Below, in pieces: positions 39,076 through 48,534 of a stretch of 64,000 nucleotides of DNA; within the stretch, counting starts at the first letter, position 1, and every line of letters begins with the position of its first letter. Both the position numbers and the translations under genes were made by a program. This DNA is from Sphingobacteriales bacterium 44-61 (lineage in GTDB: Bacteria > Bacteroidota > Bacteroidia > Chitinophagales > Chitinophagaceae), in NCBI GenBank assembly GCA_001898405.1, contig MKTW01000010.1:108405-172404 (forward strand). Reading direction: 5' to 3'. The notes under the pieces were generated by a model. It did no database searches and was not told the origin of the DNA. It worked only from the letters and a program-made list of their open reading frames with translations.

Positions 39076-40008
39076 ATGACCAAGCACACACTTGTAATAC
39101 ATGGCGGAGCCGGCACCATTCTCCGGGAAAATATGACCCCGGAAATGGAAAAAGCTTACCTGCAGGGACTGGAAGATGCATTGAATGCTGGCTATGCTTT
39201 ATTGCATAAAGGAGGTGCTGCCCTGGATGCCGTTAAAGCCGCTGTTGTATCATTGGAAGATAATATGCTATTCAACGCAGGCAGGGGATCTGTATTTGCA
39301 AAAGACGGCAGCCAGGAAATGGATGCTTCTATCATGGATGGAAAAACCCTACAGGCCGGAGCGATCGGCGGAGTGCACAATATCCGTAATCCGGTTGAAT
39401 TGGCTTATGCAGTGATGACCCAAAGCCCCCATGTAATGCTGAATGGAGAAGGCGCTAATGCCTTTGCTGCCTCAGCCGGTATAAGAACGGAACCGGATGA
39501 TTATTTCTTTTCGGAATTCCGCTATGATCAATGGTTGAAAATAAGGGAAACGGAAAACGCAGCACTGGACCATAATGTACAGGTAAGCGAGAAAAAATTC
39601 GGGACAGTTGGTGCCGCAGCCTGCGATCAGTTTGGCAATATAGCCGCCGCTACCAGCACAGGCGGCATGACCAACAAACAATGGGGAAGGGTGGGAGATA
39701 GCCCGATTATCGGAGCCGGAACATATGCCAATAATAAAACCTGCGCCATCAGCTGCACCGGCCATGGTGAAATATTTATCCGCGCCGTGGCAGCCTATGA
39801 TGTTAGCTGCCTGATGGAATATAAAGGACTGTCCTTGCAGGAAGCAATGGACATCGTTGTGCAGGATAAACTGGTGAAAATGGAGGGCGAAGGAGGAATG
39901 GTCGGTGTGGATGCTAAAGGAAACGCAGCCCTTGTCTTTAACAGCGCAGGAATGTATCGTGGCATTCAGAACAGTGAGGGATTAAAAGAAGTAAATATTT
40001 ACAGGTAA
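39076..40008 (+). CDS. Isoaspartyl peptidase / plant-type L-asparaginase
   Basis: Ntn-hydrolase that splits beta-aspartyl dipeptides and often asparagine. The 310-residue precursor should cleave itself before Thr177 (FGTVGAAACDQFGN) to expose the catalytic threonine. The alpha part starts TLVIHGGAGTILREN and the beta part has GGMTNKQWGRVGDSPIIGAG, both typical. No signal peptide, so cytoplasmic. This is the known enzyme class for beta-Asp-Arg left by cyanophycinase, so it can complete cyanophycin use although it lies 33 kb from cphA/cphB. Breakdown of isoaspartyl damage in proteins is an alternative role. Confidence 0.93.
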   Translation: MTKHTLVIHGGAGTILRENMTPEMEKAYLQGLEDALNAGYALLHKGGAALDAVKAAVVSLEDNMLFNAGRGSVFAKDGSQEMDASIMDGKTLQAGAIGGVHNIRNPVELAYAVMTQSPHVMLNGEGANAFAASAGIRTEPDDYFFSEFRYDQWLKIRETENAALDHNVQVSEKKFGTVGAAACDQFGNIAAATSTGGMTNKQWGRVGDSPIIGAGTYANNKTCAISCTGHGEIFIRAVAAYDVSCLMEYKGLSLQEAMDIVVQDKLVKMEGEGGMVGVDAKGNAALVFNSAGMYRGIQNSEGLKEVNIYR

Positions 40009-40422
40009 ATGAAATACTCTTTAGTACGCAGATCCTTTTTATTCCTGGCATTTGCCCTTTATATACAAACTGCCTTTGCACAGTCGGACGACGATTCATG
40101 TAAAGTGCTTCCCCACTACACAGCCTCTTTTGAAGGAGTGCAGGCAAAAGGCATGCTTTCCGTGGAAGACCTAACTAAGATCAAAAAAATAAAACCGGAA
40201 GAAACGGGTGTATCGATTATCCGCTTTACTTATATAATCGATTGTGGTGAGGATTGTGAACCCCATCAAAGGACTGTATATGGCGATATGTTTTCGGAAG
40301 AAGATATTAAAGCCATCCAGGCTATGAAAAGCAGGAATGTTCTGTCTCTTGAATGTATACTTGGAAAAGATAAAGACGGTAACCTGGTTTCCTTCAAGCC
40401 ATTTCTTTATTATATCCGGTAA
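40009..40422 (+). CDS. Small secreted protein, unknown function
   Basis: 137 residues with a signal peptide (FLFLAFALYIQTAFAQ). The ATG directly follows the TAA of the upstream gene, with no spacer, so the two are co-translated. The mature part has Cys residues in DDDSCKVL, DCGEDC and LECILG, and a readable strand pattern (VSIIRFTYIIDCG), but no family was recognised. The placement suggests a shared message with the peptidase rather than a shared function. Confidence 0.7.
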   Translation: MKYSLVRRSFLFLAFALYIQTAFAQSDDDSCKVLPHYTASFEGVQAKGMLSVEDLTKIKKIKPEETGVSIIRFTYIIDCGEDCEPHQRTVYGDMFSEEDIKAIQAMKSRNVLSLECILGKDKDGNLVSFKPFLYYIR

Positions 40423-40440
40423 ATTCCGATTTTTGTATTC

Positions 40441-41130
40441 ATGAAAAAATACGCTGTAATAGTGGCTGGTGGTTCCGGCACAAGAATGGGCGCAAGCATT
40501 CCCAAACAATTCATGCTGCTGAAAGATAAACCCGTTCTTTATTATTCTATTAAAGCTTTTGTTGACGCTTACCCTGACCTGCAGGTGATCCTGGTTTTAC
40601 CGGTTGAATACATGGACATGGGGCAGGAGATCATCGATGCTTACTTTGATAAAGACCGGATCCGCATCACTGCCGGTGGCGATAGCCGTTTTCAATCCGT
40701 AAAGAATGGCCTGGAACTGGTAGAAGAAGAAGCCGTGGTGTTTGTACATGATGGAGTACGTTGCCTGTTGTCAGGTGATCTGATCCGCCGTTGTTATACA
40801 ATGGCAATGGAAACCGGCAGCGCCATTCCTGTAATACCCAGTAAAGACAGCATCCGCATGCTCACAGAAGAAGGTAATGAAGCTGTAGATCGCAACCTGG
40901 TGATGCTGGTACAAACCCCGCAGGTATTTCACAGTAAGATCTTATTACCCGCATTCCAGATAGATTATAAAGACAAATTCACTGATGAAGCTACAGTAGT
41001 AGAAGCTTATGGACTTAAAGTATCTCTGGTGAACGGTGAAGAGAACAATATCAAGATAACAAGACCGGTGGATATGCTGCTGGCAGAAAAATTGTTGGAA
41101 GAGGCAGGCGTCGCAAACCCCAAACCCTGA
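40441..41130 (+). CDS. ispD: 2-C-methyl-D-erythritol 4-phosphate cytidylyltransferase
   Basis: Third enzyme of the MEP isoprenoid pathway, joining CTP and methylerythritol phosphate. The 229-residue protein starts KYAVIVAGGSGTRMGASIPK, the nucleotide-binding loop with the key Arg and Lys, followed by VFVHDGVRCLLS and VQTPQVFHS. Length and motifs are normal. It lies 18 bases after the small secreted protein and its stop codon directly abuts the stop of the convergent acetyltransferase-like gene. Confidence 0.95.
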   Translation: MKKYAVIVAGGSGTRMGASIPKQFMLLKDKPVLYYSIKAFVDAYPDLQVILVLPVEYMDMGQEIIDAYFDKDRIRITAGGDSRFQSVKNGLELVEEEAVVFVHDGVRCLLSGDLIRRCYTMAMETGSAIPVIPSKDSIRMLTEEGNEAVDRNLVMLVQTPQVFHSKILLPAFQIDYKDKFTDEATVVEAYGLKVSLVNGEENNIKITRPVDMLLAEKLLEEAGVANPKP

Positions 41131-42054
41131 TTATTTCTTTAGCCATTTCAGATAAAACGGCAACCTGTTCAATTTTACTGCTGAATAGTTTTCTTCTGTA
41201 GCACCGAAACTGCTATAGAAGAAAGCGAGGTTACGTATATCCGAACCTTCAAAATCGAGCAGCAAAGCCTGGCCTGCATGATCTTTAATGAACGCATCGA
41301 TCAGCGCATGCGAGGCACCCAGTGTACGGCCATCAGGATGATTGCCTACAAGAATATAATAAGCCCGGTTATGGGAAAAGAAGAATACACAGGAAGCAAT
41401 CAACTCATCCTTGGAAGAAAGAATGCCATAGCAGGTCGCCTGTTTTCTTTCATATAAAAAATCATACAATTTTTTGAAACGTTCAATATTATCCGTGGAC
41501 TCTTTTGTATAACCACGCATCTGTAACACAGCCAGCTCTACTACTTTTTCAACAGGAATATCTTTTGCCGGCTTGCAGCCTAATTGTAATGCTTTCTTTA
41601 TATTCCTTTTTGTATTCTCCCTGTATTGTTCATACAATTCAGTGTAGGATTTATGCAGAGGCAGGACAAAATTTTTCCGCTGATATAAATAAAACCGCTC
41701 AAGCGGGAAGAGGTTTTTATGATTGAGATAAATATCCCAGTATAAGTACCTCGAAGGAACAGCATCCAGGAATGATTGCAGAAGATCTGTTGTAATATTA
41801 TTCCCAAACACACCCAACTGGGCTGCCAAAAATGGCTGATAAAGATAGGCTACTCCATATTTTTTATGCCAGGTCAATGGCATTACAGCTTCGTAATCGC
41901 CATACACCAGCGCATTCCATTGCCTCGACATATTATCCAGGTAATAAGAATATCCATAGATCAAACCATTGGAAGCATTGGCAATGCAATGGTCCCATTT
42001 CCGGAAATCGATCTCCTTATGTGCCAGGTATCGTATGTGAAAAGACTGACTCAT
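41131..42054 (-). CDS. FemAB/GNAT-like acyltransferase, unknown substrate
   Basis: 307-residue soluble protein with the double GNAT layout of the BioF2/FemAB-like acetyltransferases: an N-half around GLIYGYSYYLDNMSRQWNAL and a C-half with ELIASCVFFFSHNRAYYILV and GASHALIDAFIKDHAGQALL, ending in LDFEGSDIRNLAFFYSSFG, a pattern typical of the family. Such enzymes add amino acids or acyl groups to cell-wall or lipid precursors, but the substrate is unknown. Its start overlaps the stop of the upstream M1 peptidase by four bases (ATGA type), showing translational coupling. Confidence 0.75.
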   Translation of the reverse strand: MSQSFHIRYLAHKEIDFRKWDHCIANASNGLIYGYSYYLDNMSRQWNALVYGDYEAVMPLTWHKKYGVAYLYQPFLAAQLGVFGNNITTDLLQSFLDAVPSRYLYWDIYLNHKNLFPLERFYLYQRKNFVLPLHKSYTELYEQYRENTKRNIKKALQLGCKPAKDIPVEKVVELAVLQMRGYTKESTDNIERFKKLYDFLYERKQATCYGILSSKDELIASCVFFFSHNRAYYILVGNHPDGRTLGASHALIDAFIKDHAGQALLLDFEGSDIRNLAFFYSSFGATEENYSAVKLNRLPFYLKWLKK

Positions 42055-44924
42055 TCAAATGGTATATCCCTGATAAATTTTCGCATCCTGAAATGAGAAA
42101 TATCAATGGAGAAAGAAATCTTTTTCAGAAACTTATTTTCAGGTATGGTTGACCGTATGTAATCTTTATACACTTTGCTATACAGCAATGGGATATAAAT
42201 ATTCACCGTCTCTTTCAGCAAGGGTATATGCAAGCCTGCATCAAAAAGAAAACGGTCCTGGCCCGAAATTCTTTTCCAGCTTTCTGCGCTTGTGCCGATA
42301 TCCAGGAATACTTTCAATGGGATCTTTACAGGCAACAGGTTAAGCGGGTTGAGATGGGAGGGAATAGTGGAGCTCAGGTTAATAGCCGCCAGCCAATCAT
42401 CTGTTTTACCTACTTTGTTTGAAAGCAGGTCTGTCCTCACTTTAAATCCTCCGTCCCTTATCATGATCTGCTGGCTTGCAGCTCCTTCAAATTCATTTCG
42501 GCCAGCAAAATAATCACTGTAGGTATAGTCCTCGTAGCCATTAGGGCCTGTCATGTTAAGATGGTATCGGTCTGTTTCAGATTGCCTGGTAAACGTTTTG
42601 GAAACGGTGTAAAAGAATTTTCCTGCAAACAACCGGAGGTCTAATCCGCCGCCTTTTGGATAATTGAAAAAATAATTGCCGGTAAAGCCTGCCCGGATAA
42701 AATTTTTTCCCTGCTCCAGCTTAAGTTCTCCGCGATAAGGATAAAGTACCCGGTTATTTTCCCAAACCAGCATCAGTTGGTTTAATGTACGGTTATTGGA
42801 TATAACCCTGTATTTATTTTCTATAGTGGTGTCAGTTCCGGTTATTGTTGTGTCGCGGTAAAAGCGTAAGGCATCCTCAGTAATAAAAAATGTTTTGAAT
42901 TGCAGGAAGCGGTTAAGCGTGCTTCGGGGATTACGTTCTTTTAATGTCAGCCGAAGAGAAGGCACTATTTTATGAAAAGACATGTAAGTGGTCTTATCAT
43001 TGCTCTTAAACCGGTTGATGCCGAATGCAGATGCACTAAGCCCAAGGTTTATTCTTCGAAATGCTCCATCAGGAAAGAAGGAATAATTGATCAAACCGGT
43101 GCCTGTCAGTTTTTTTGTAACAACACCATACATCGGCGCTACAAAAAACTGCAGCCGTGATGCAGGAAGTTTATAGTTCGTTACGAAAAGGCCTGCCATA
43201 AACTTATCATACCTGTTAACACCTATTGCAGGCCCAATGCTGATAAGGTTGGCCACTGGTGACTGAATATATGATGCATAGGATTTCAGGTCAAGGATAA
43301 AAGCTGCTTTTGTACCTGTTCTATGCTGATTGGGCAAAACTCCTCTTGTGTTCAGGTAAGAAAACAAGCTGTCTTGCTCAATGCCCAGACTTTCACTGAT
43401 GCTTGCTTTAAAATCATCCGGCCCGGGATGTTTGAATTTCCATTGCTGGTAATAATGCTGAAGGGCTTTATCCAATTGAGACCTTCCAACTTTCTGTTCC
43501 AGGTAATCGAGCCAGGCGGCTGTTTTAATATAAGCTACGAGGGGATAATTGTAAAAAGAAAGACTGTCGCTGGGTGTATTGATTGGCTGGTCGCGGCGGA
43601 CCGCTGCTACTGATTCAAACAACAATTTTTCTGCATCTTCTATAAAGAAACTGGTTTTGCCAAGCCGGGTATCTCCTTTGGGACCGTATTTCGAACGGAC
43701 ATAGCGATTACCATAATAAGTATTAATCCCCTCATCCATCCAGGGATGGAGGCGCTCATTACTGGCAAGTATGCCATAAAACCAGTTATGTCCTATCTCA
43801 TGTTCGATCGTTCGGTCAAGCTGGCCTATATCTGCTGTAGGGACGATCACCGTGATCGTAGGATATTCCATTCCTCCACCAGCACCAAGCGGGCCTTCCA
43901 CCACGCTTATGACAGAATAAGGATATTCTCCAATCCATTCACTCCGGCTTCTTATGGCATCTTTTGCAAACGACAGGCTTTTCCGCCAGCTTGTTTTTTC
44001 TGCAGGCAGATAATAGCTGCCTGCTTCAATGACCTTTCCCGAAGGAAGACGGCAGGTGTCCAGGTCAACAATAAAACGCTTATCAGCAAACCAGGCAAAA
44101 TCATGTATACGGTCCTGGCGGAATTGAAGTGTTTTAGTTCGTTGAGATGAAGCAGGAAATTGCTGCTGAACCGTTTTATATCCTCCACCTTTTGTTTTGA
44201 TCTTTTTCTTCAGCGGCTCCCAGTTAAAATCCTTTCTGGTACGAAGCCATTCTTTTTCCCTGGGGTCCTGCAGTTCCCCTGTAGCAGCCACCACATAATT
44301 ATCCGGCACAGTAATATTGACGTCGAAGCTGCCAAACTCACTATAAAATTCGCCCTGGTCGAGATAAGGCATCGGGTGCCAGCCATCCTTGTCATACACT
44401 GCCGGTTTGGGATACCATTGTGTTACCTGGTAGCTTTCACCATCGTGACCGCCCCTGGAAAAACTATAAGGTAGTTGCACATGAAAAGGCGTTGTGATCA
44501 GAACTTTCTGCCCAGGCAATAATGGTGAAGGAAGGATCAACTGTATAATATCGATATGCTGCGGATGGTCCTGGGTTTCTGCGATGATATCATTTACTTT
44601 AAAATTCAGCTTATTGATATAACCTTTTTGTTCCTTACCGGAAAAATAGAAATCTGTATTGCCATTTTCCAACTGCTGATCGGTAAATGCAGTCTTGTCG
44701 TTTTTATAGGCATTCGGCCAAAGATGTATCCAGATAAAACGAAGCGTATCGGGTGAGTGGTTGATATATTCCATCCGCTCAAATCCATCAAGGCTATGCT
44801 GCCTGTCGTTCAGCGACACATCAATGGAATAATTCACTTCCTGCTGCCAGTATGCACGCTGGGCCTGGGCATTAAAAAAGAAACTACAGCTTATGAGGAA
44901 GAAAAAGAATTTTATTGGTTGCAT
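42051..44924 (-). CDS. M1 metallopeptidase with C-terminal barrel-like region
   Basis: 957-residue exported zinc peptidase of the M1 (aminopeptidase N) group. Signal peptide FFFLISCSFFFNAQAQ; an M1 N-domain with substrate-site GAGGGMEYP; zinc motif HEIGHNW at 375-381 with the third ligand in WMDEGINTYY. From about residue 545 to the end the sequence changes to alternating aromatic and polar strands (LISIGPAIGVNRYDKFMAGL, LDLRLFAGKFFYTVSKTF, ISFSIDISHFRMRKF), which looks like an outer-membrane beta-barrel. If right, this is a peptidase tethered to its own barrel. Coupled to the FemAB-like gene by a four-base overlap. Confidence 0.85.
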   Translation of the reverse strand: MQPIKFFFFLISCSFFFNAQAQRAYWQQEVNYSIDVSLNDRQHSLDGFERMEYINHSPDTLRFIWIHLWPNAYKNDKTAFTDQQLENGNTDFYFSGKEQKGYINKLNFKVNDIIAETQDHPQHIDIIQLILPSPLLPGQKVLITTPFHVQLPYSFSRGGHDGESYQVTQWYPKPAVYDKDGWHPMPYLDQGEFYSEFGSFDVNITVPDNYVVAATGELQDPREKEWLRTRKDFNWEPLKKKIKTKGGGYKTVQQQFPASSQRTKTLQFRQDRIHDFAWFADKRFIVDLDTCRLPSGKVIEAGSYYLPAEKTSWRKSLSFAKDAIRSRSEWIGEYPYSVISVVEGPLGAGGGMEYPTITVIVPTADIGQLDRTIEHEIGHNWFYGILASNERLHPWMDEGINTYYGNRYVRSKYGPKGDTRLGKTSFFIEDAEKLLFESVAAVRRDQPINTPSDSLSFYNYPLVAYIKTAAWLDYLEQKVGRSQLDKALQHYYQQWKFKHPGPDDFKASISESLGIEQDSLFSYLNTRGVLPNQHRTGTKAAFILDLKSYASYIQSPVANLISIGPAIGVNRYDKFMAGLFVTNYKLPASRLQFFVAPMYGVVTKKLTGTGLINYSFFPDGAFRRINLGLSASAFGINRFKSNDKTTYMSFHKIVPSLRLTLKERNPRSTLNRFLQFKTFFITEDALRFYRDTTITGTDTTIENKYRVISNNRTLNQLMLVWENNRVLYPYRGELKLEQGKNFIRAGFTGNYFFNYPKGGGLDLRLFAGKFFYTVSKTFTRQSETDRYHLNMTGPNGYEDYTYSDYFAGRNEFEGAASQQIMIRDGGFKVRTDLLSNKVGKTDDWLAAINLSSTIPSHLNPLNLLPVKIPLKVFLDIGTSAESWKRISGQDRFLFDAGLHIPLLKETVNIYIPLLYSKVYKDYIRSTIPENKFLKKISFSIDISHFRMRKFIRDIPFE

Positions 44925-44949
44925 TGGCTGGTTTAATGTAAGGATAACT

Positions 44950-45004
44950 TCACCTTGCCCGCCGAAGCCTTGGCGAAGGTGAGCCGCCCCGGACCTGATC
45001 CGGG
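44950..45004. repeat. Pair of palindromic elements
   Basis: First element: TCACCTT (44950-44956) pairs with AAGGTGA (44976-44982) around GCCGAAGCCTTGGC. Second: CCCGGA (44988-44993) and TCCGGG (44999-45004) around CCTGA, followed by TCTTTC. They fill the gap between the sugar transferase stop and the M1 start on the minus strand, and resemble common dispersed palindromes, possibly also acting as terminators. Confidence 0.6.
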
Positions 45005-45018
45005 TCTTTCAAAAATAG

Positions 45019-46443
45019 TTATTTCCCCTTGCCTTTAAAAATGATCCGGAGGGTATGTATCATGATCTTGAAATCGAGAAGCAGCGATATATTTTCAATA
45101 TAAACCAGGTCGAATTTGCTGCGCTCGATCATCTGTTCGATGTTTTCTGCATATCCAAACTGGATCATCCCCCAACTGCTGAGCCCAGGCTTTACTTTCA
45201 ACAGGTATTTGTAATAGGGGAACCGGGCCACTATCTGGTCGATGAAAAAACGGCGCTCAGGCCGGGGCCCAACAAAGCTCATGTCTCCTTTCAGGATATT
45301 CCATAGCTGTGGAAGCTCATCCAGCCTCCATTTCCGCATCACTTTACCCCAGCGGGTGATACGGGCATCATGGTCAGAAGAAAGGACAGGGCCATTTTCT
45401 TCTGCATTTACGATCATGGACCTGAACTTGTACATCATAAAAGGCTTTCCCTTATAACCGATCCTTTCCTGTACATAAAATATGGGGCCTTTGGATGATA
45501 ATACCAGGCGGATCACCGTATAAAGCATCAGCGGAAAAAGAAAGATCAATGCTGCAGTTGCAGTTGCCACATCAATCAACCGCTTGATATGCTGCTGCCA
45601 TTCAGGCATCAGCCCTGTATTCACATCAATCAGTGCAGGGCCCATTACGTTATTGGTTTTAACAGACCCCGAGAGTATGTCCATCGTATCGGGCTGGATC
45701 TTTATAGCCACATCTTTTTCGCTTAGCTGGGCAACCAGGTTTTCCAACAGGCCATTTTCTGATTTTTCCAGGGCAAGCACTACCAATTGTACATTGTTCT
45801 TATCAATCAGTCTTTCCAGTTCCGGTAAAGTTCCCAGCAATGGCAAAGGTGAGGAATCGGTACCAGGGCCTGCCGGACTGACGAATCCAATATAGCGGTA
45901 ACCTCCATCATGGAGGTTCTTTTTAGTTCTGTGAAATATACTGGCAGCATTTTCCTGGTTGCCGATGATCAGGGCATTGAAATAAACATCTCCATTGAGC
46001 AATTGCTGTTTTACTTTTCTTAACACCAGCCACCGGCCAAAAAAGATAAGGAGAAAATTAAGCAGGAACAGCAATAGAAAAGCTTTATTATAATAAGCAG
46101 CTGCAGATATAGTACCATTCTTCACATCATCCATTACGAAAAAGAAAAACAATACAGATGTTCCGATCAGTGTGCAGATCAGGGTGGAGCTGAATTCATA
46201 TAACCTGGATTTTGCATACAGGGAATGATAGGAGCCGGCAATGGTAAATAAAGCCAGCCAACCCATTGGAATAAAAAAAACGCCTATCCAGAAATGGTAG
46301 TCCATTTGCCAAAGGCTGCTTGCCGGAATGTCTTTTTCCAGCAAAGCCTTTCTTATAAAATAGTAAACCGCCCAGGCGAGGGCAGACATGAGATAATCAA
46401 CTGCAACATACCAGGCGATGGATATTTGTTTGCCTGTCCTCAT
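45019..46443 (-). CDS. Polyprenyl-phosphate sugar-1-phosphate transferase
   Basis: 474-residue membrane enzyme of the WbaP/WcaJ type, which starts exopolysaccharide or O-antigen repeat synthesis by moving a sugar phosphate to undecaprenyl phosphate. Four to five N-terminal helices, a CoA-binding-like middle domain ([15 protein letters not shown]), one helix before the catalytic part, then [57 protein letters not shown] and [12 protein letters not shown], which carry the catalytic Asp-Glu and Pro-Arg-Pro motifs. Ends with [19 protein letters not shown]. It is one base after the oxidoreductase gene, so they form one operon. Other glycan genes are not in view. Confidence 0.9.
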   Translation of the reverse strand: MRTGKQISIAWYVAVDYLMSALAWAVYYFIRKALLEKDIPASSLWQMDYHFWIGVFFIPMGWLALFTIAGSYHSLYAKSRLYEFSSTLICTLIGTSVLFFFFVMDDVKNGTISAAAYYNKAFLLLFLLNFLLIFFGRWLVLRKVKQQLLNGDVYFNALIIGNQENAASIFHRTKKNLHDGGYRYIGFVSPAGPGTDSSPLPLLGTLPELERLIDKNNVQLVVLALEKSENGLLENLVAQLSEKDVAIKIQPDTMDILSGSVKTNNVMGPALIDVNTGLMPEWQQHIKRLIDVATATAALIFLFPLMLYTVIRLVLSSKGPIFYVQERIGYKGKPFMMYKFRSMIVNAEENGPVLSSDHDARITRWGKVMRKWRLDELPQLWNILKGDMSFVGPRPERRFFIDQIVARFPYYKYLLKVKPGLSSWGMIQFGYAENIEQMIERSKFDLVYIENISLLLDFKIMIHTLRIIFKGKGK

Positions 46444-46444
46444 A

Positions 46445-47419
46445 TCAGTGGGTGATCACATTATTCCCGATCTTCTGCAGGATCTTATGTGCCACATCCA
46501 TGGCCATAAAGCCATCTATCTCTGAAACGATCGGTTTTGTGTTGTTAAGAATGGCGGCCTTGAATTCTTCCAGTTCTTTTTTGATAGCGTTTACTTCAGG
46601 TACAGCAGGATTAGCCACAGCGATTGTTTTAACACCGGAAGGCGTTTCTATATCAAATGCAAATACATTGGAATCCTGTGCTTCCTTCAGCTTGATGATC
46701 TCTGTTTTCTTGTTGAGGAAATCGATGCCTATATAAGCATCTTTCTGGAACAACCGCATTTTCCGCATCTTCTTCATGGAAATACGGCTGCTGGTAAGAT
46801 TGGCCACACATCCATTGTGGAACTCGATGCGGACGTTGGCGATATCAGGTGTTTCCGTCATCACACCCACACCACTGGCGGAGATCGATTTTACATCACT
46901 CTTCACGATGCTGAGCACGATATCAATATCATGGATCATGAGATCGAGGATCACGCTCACTTCAGTACCACGCGGATTGAACTGCGCCAGGCGGTGCACT
47001 TCAATAAACATGGGGTTAAGGGCTACGCCCTTCAGAGCCAGAAAAGCAGGGTTGAACCTCTCCACATGACCTACCTGCACTTTACTGCCTGATTCTTCTG
47101 CCAGCTTTACCAGTTGGCGGGCTTCTTCCATGGTATGGGCCAGCGGCTTTTCCACGAAGACATGCTTTCCTTTTTTGATCGCTTTTTCACACCACTGGAA
47201 ATGGTGGTTGGTAGGAGTAACCACATCGATGGCATCGCAGGCGTCCATCAGTGCGTCGGGGTCAAGAAAACGGGGGAGCTGGTATTTTTCAGAAACTTCC
47301 CTGGCAGTATCATCATGCGGATCATAAAAACCCACGAGGTCCACACCGGGTATCTCTTTCCAGTTGTTCAAATGAAATTTGCCCAGGTGGCCAACGCCAT
47401 ACAATCCGATCTTTAGCAT
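46445..47419 (-). CDS. Gfo/Idh/MocA family NAD(P)-dependent oxidoreductase
   Basis: 324-residue dehydrogenase. The Rossmann start [19 protein letters not shown] has the GxGxxG fold, and [14 protein letters not shown] contains the EKP motif of the family; [12 protein letters not shown] carries the conserved late His region. Members oxidise sugars or UDP-sugars; together with the adjacent sugar-phosphate transferase a role in making a nucleotide sugar for surface glycan is likely (inference). One base lies between the two genes, and a good -7 box precedes this one. Confidence 0.88.
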   Translation of the reverse strand: MLKIGLYGVGHLGKFHLNNWKEIPGVDLVGFYDPHDDTAREVSEKYQLPRFLDPDALMDACDAIDVVTPTNHHFQWCEKAIKKGKHVFVEKPLAHTMEEARQLVKLAEESGSKVQVGHVERFNPAFLALKGVALNPMFIEVHRLAQFNPRGTEVSVILDLMIHDIDIVLSIVKSDVKSISASGVGVMTETPDIANVRIEFHNGCVANLTSSRISMKKMRKMRLFQKDAYIGIDFLNKKTEIIKLKEAQDSNVFAFDIETPSGVKTIAVANPAVPEVNAIKKELEEFKAAILNNTKPIVSEIDGFMAMDVAHKILQKIGNNVITH

Positions 47420-47436
47420 AAGAATGAATTAATGCC

Positions 47437-47444
47437 CAAAGATA
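47437..47444 (-). promoter_or_regulatory. -7 box for the oxidoreductase-transferase operon
   Basis: On the minus strand TATCTTTG, 17 bases before the ATG at 47419, matching TAnnTTTG. No -33 was seen. It would give a very short leader. Confidence 0.5.
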
Positions 47445-47469
47445 AAGATTGGCGCCAGCAGATAAAATA

Positions 47470-48219
47470 TTAGTTCAGCATAGTGGAACGGACAGAATAA
47501 GAAACGCCCGGTTCATAAATAAAGAAACAGGTGTTATCCCTTATCGTATTAATAATGGGCTGTGCTTCTTTTTCAGGAACAGCAGGGCATCCCAGGCTAC
47601 GGCCAATATAGCCCTGGCTTGATGCATAGGATTCATCTACATAATCCGCACCGTGCACCACGATAGCCCGGTTGTAAGCATTATCATTGATGCCCTTTTC
47701 CACCCCATTTAATTTAAGCGAATAGCCATGTTTGCCATTATATGTTTCACCGGTGATATAAAAACCGGGGCTGCTTTTATAAGAGGAAGGCAGATTGGAA
47801 AATGACGTGGCCAGTTCCTTGCCGGAGTTGCGCCCATGCGCTACCAGGGTTTGAAAAAGGACCTTATATTGTTTCAGGTCCAGGATATATAAGCGCTTGT
47901 GACTGCTGGGCTGACTGAAATCGACGATAGCCAGCACAGCAGGATTGCTGAGGCGGCCTTCCTGCAATAATTTGTTCCAGCCTTTTTGGGCATACTCAAA
48001 AGCCTGGCGGCTGAGACCAATGCTGTCGAGGTGAAGGCTGTCATAAATAGACTTGCCACCAGCGAAAGGCGAAAGGCTGTCCGTTTTTGTTTTGTCAGGC
48101 GCAAATGCAGCAAAAGTGTGTGAACCGAAAACATTTTTGCCAAACGCAAATGACAGGTGCAGCAAAGCAATTAACAAGGCTGAAACAAGTAAATAAGCTC
48201 CCTTTAATTTTTTCTTCAT
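47470..48219 (-). CDS. L,D-transpeptidase catalytic domain protein
   Basis: 249-residue exported protein of the YkuD-like group (murein L,D-transpeptidase catalytic family). A signal or anchor helix (GAYLLVSALLIALLHLSFAF) is followed by the catalytic region: IVVHGADYVDESYASSQGYI and then GRSLGCPAVPEKEAQ with the nucleophile Cys211 and the earlier His. The enzyme should crosslink or trim peptidoglycan in the periplasm. The gene is preceded by a leader of about 160 bases that includes a large inverted repeat. Confidence 0.85.
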   Translation of the reverse strand: MKKKLKGAYLLVSALLIALLHLSFAFGKNVFGSHTFAAFAPDKTKTDSLSPFAGGKSIYDSLHLDSIGLSRQAFEYAQKGWNKLLQEGRLSNPAVLAIVDFSQPSSHKRLYILDLKQYKVLFQTLVAHGRNSGKELATSFSNLPSSYKSSPGFYITGETYNGKHGYSLKLNGVEKGINDNAYNRAIVVHGADYVDESYASSQGYIGRSLGCPAVPEKEAQPIINTIRDNTCFFIYEPGVSYSVRSTMLN

Positions 48220-48229
48220 GTTTACAGAT

Positions 48230-48343
48230 TAACCATCCACCCGGGGGAGGATACTCAATTTTTTAGGTAAAAAAATGACAATGCAATACAATTTCTCAGA
48301 GTTGATTGCTGATAATTAAATCCTCCCCGGGCAGTGATGGTTA
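48230..48343 (-). other. Long inverted repeat in the L,D-transpeptidase leader
   Basis: TAACCATCCACCCGGGGGAGGAT (48230-48252, partly shown as two 12-base halves here) is matched by the near reverse complement at 48320-48343, with only small gaps (CAGT against CA). The 67 bases between are A/T-rich. Both arms lie in the predicted leader of the minus-strand gene, and the inner arm ends 10 bases before its ATG, so folding would place the start region beside a strong stem. A MITE-like element is the alternative. Confidence 0.6.
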
Positions 48344-48379
48344 TTGGTAGTACGCCTGAAATCGGCATCGAAAGATTTG

Positions 48380-48387
48380 CAAAGTTA
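48380..48387 (-). promoter_or_regulatory. -7 box for the L,D-transpeptidase gene
   Basis: Minus-strand TAACTTTG matches TAnnTTTG and would start a leader of about 155 bases carrying the inverted repeat at 48230-48343. No -33 TTTG at the usual gap. Confidence 0.45.
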
Positions 48388-48534
48388 GGTATTTTAACCG
48401 GTGAGACAGACTTTTTTTTCTAAACACAATGATACTTGCTTTTATTCGTATACCGGTAAAATTATATATATTATTATACTATATCACAATTTTTTACCTT
48501 CATATTAATAGCGTAAAATCTTTCTAAAACGACC

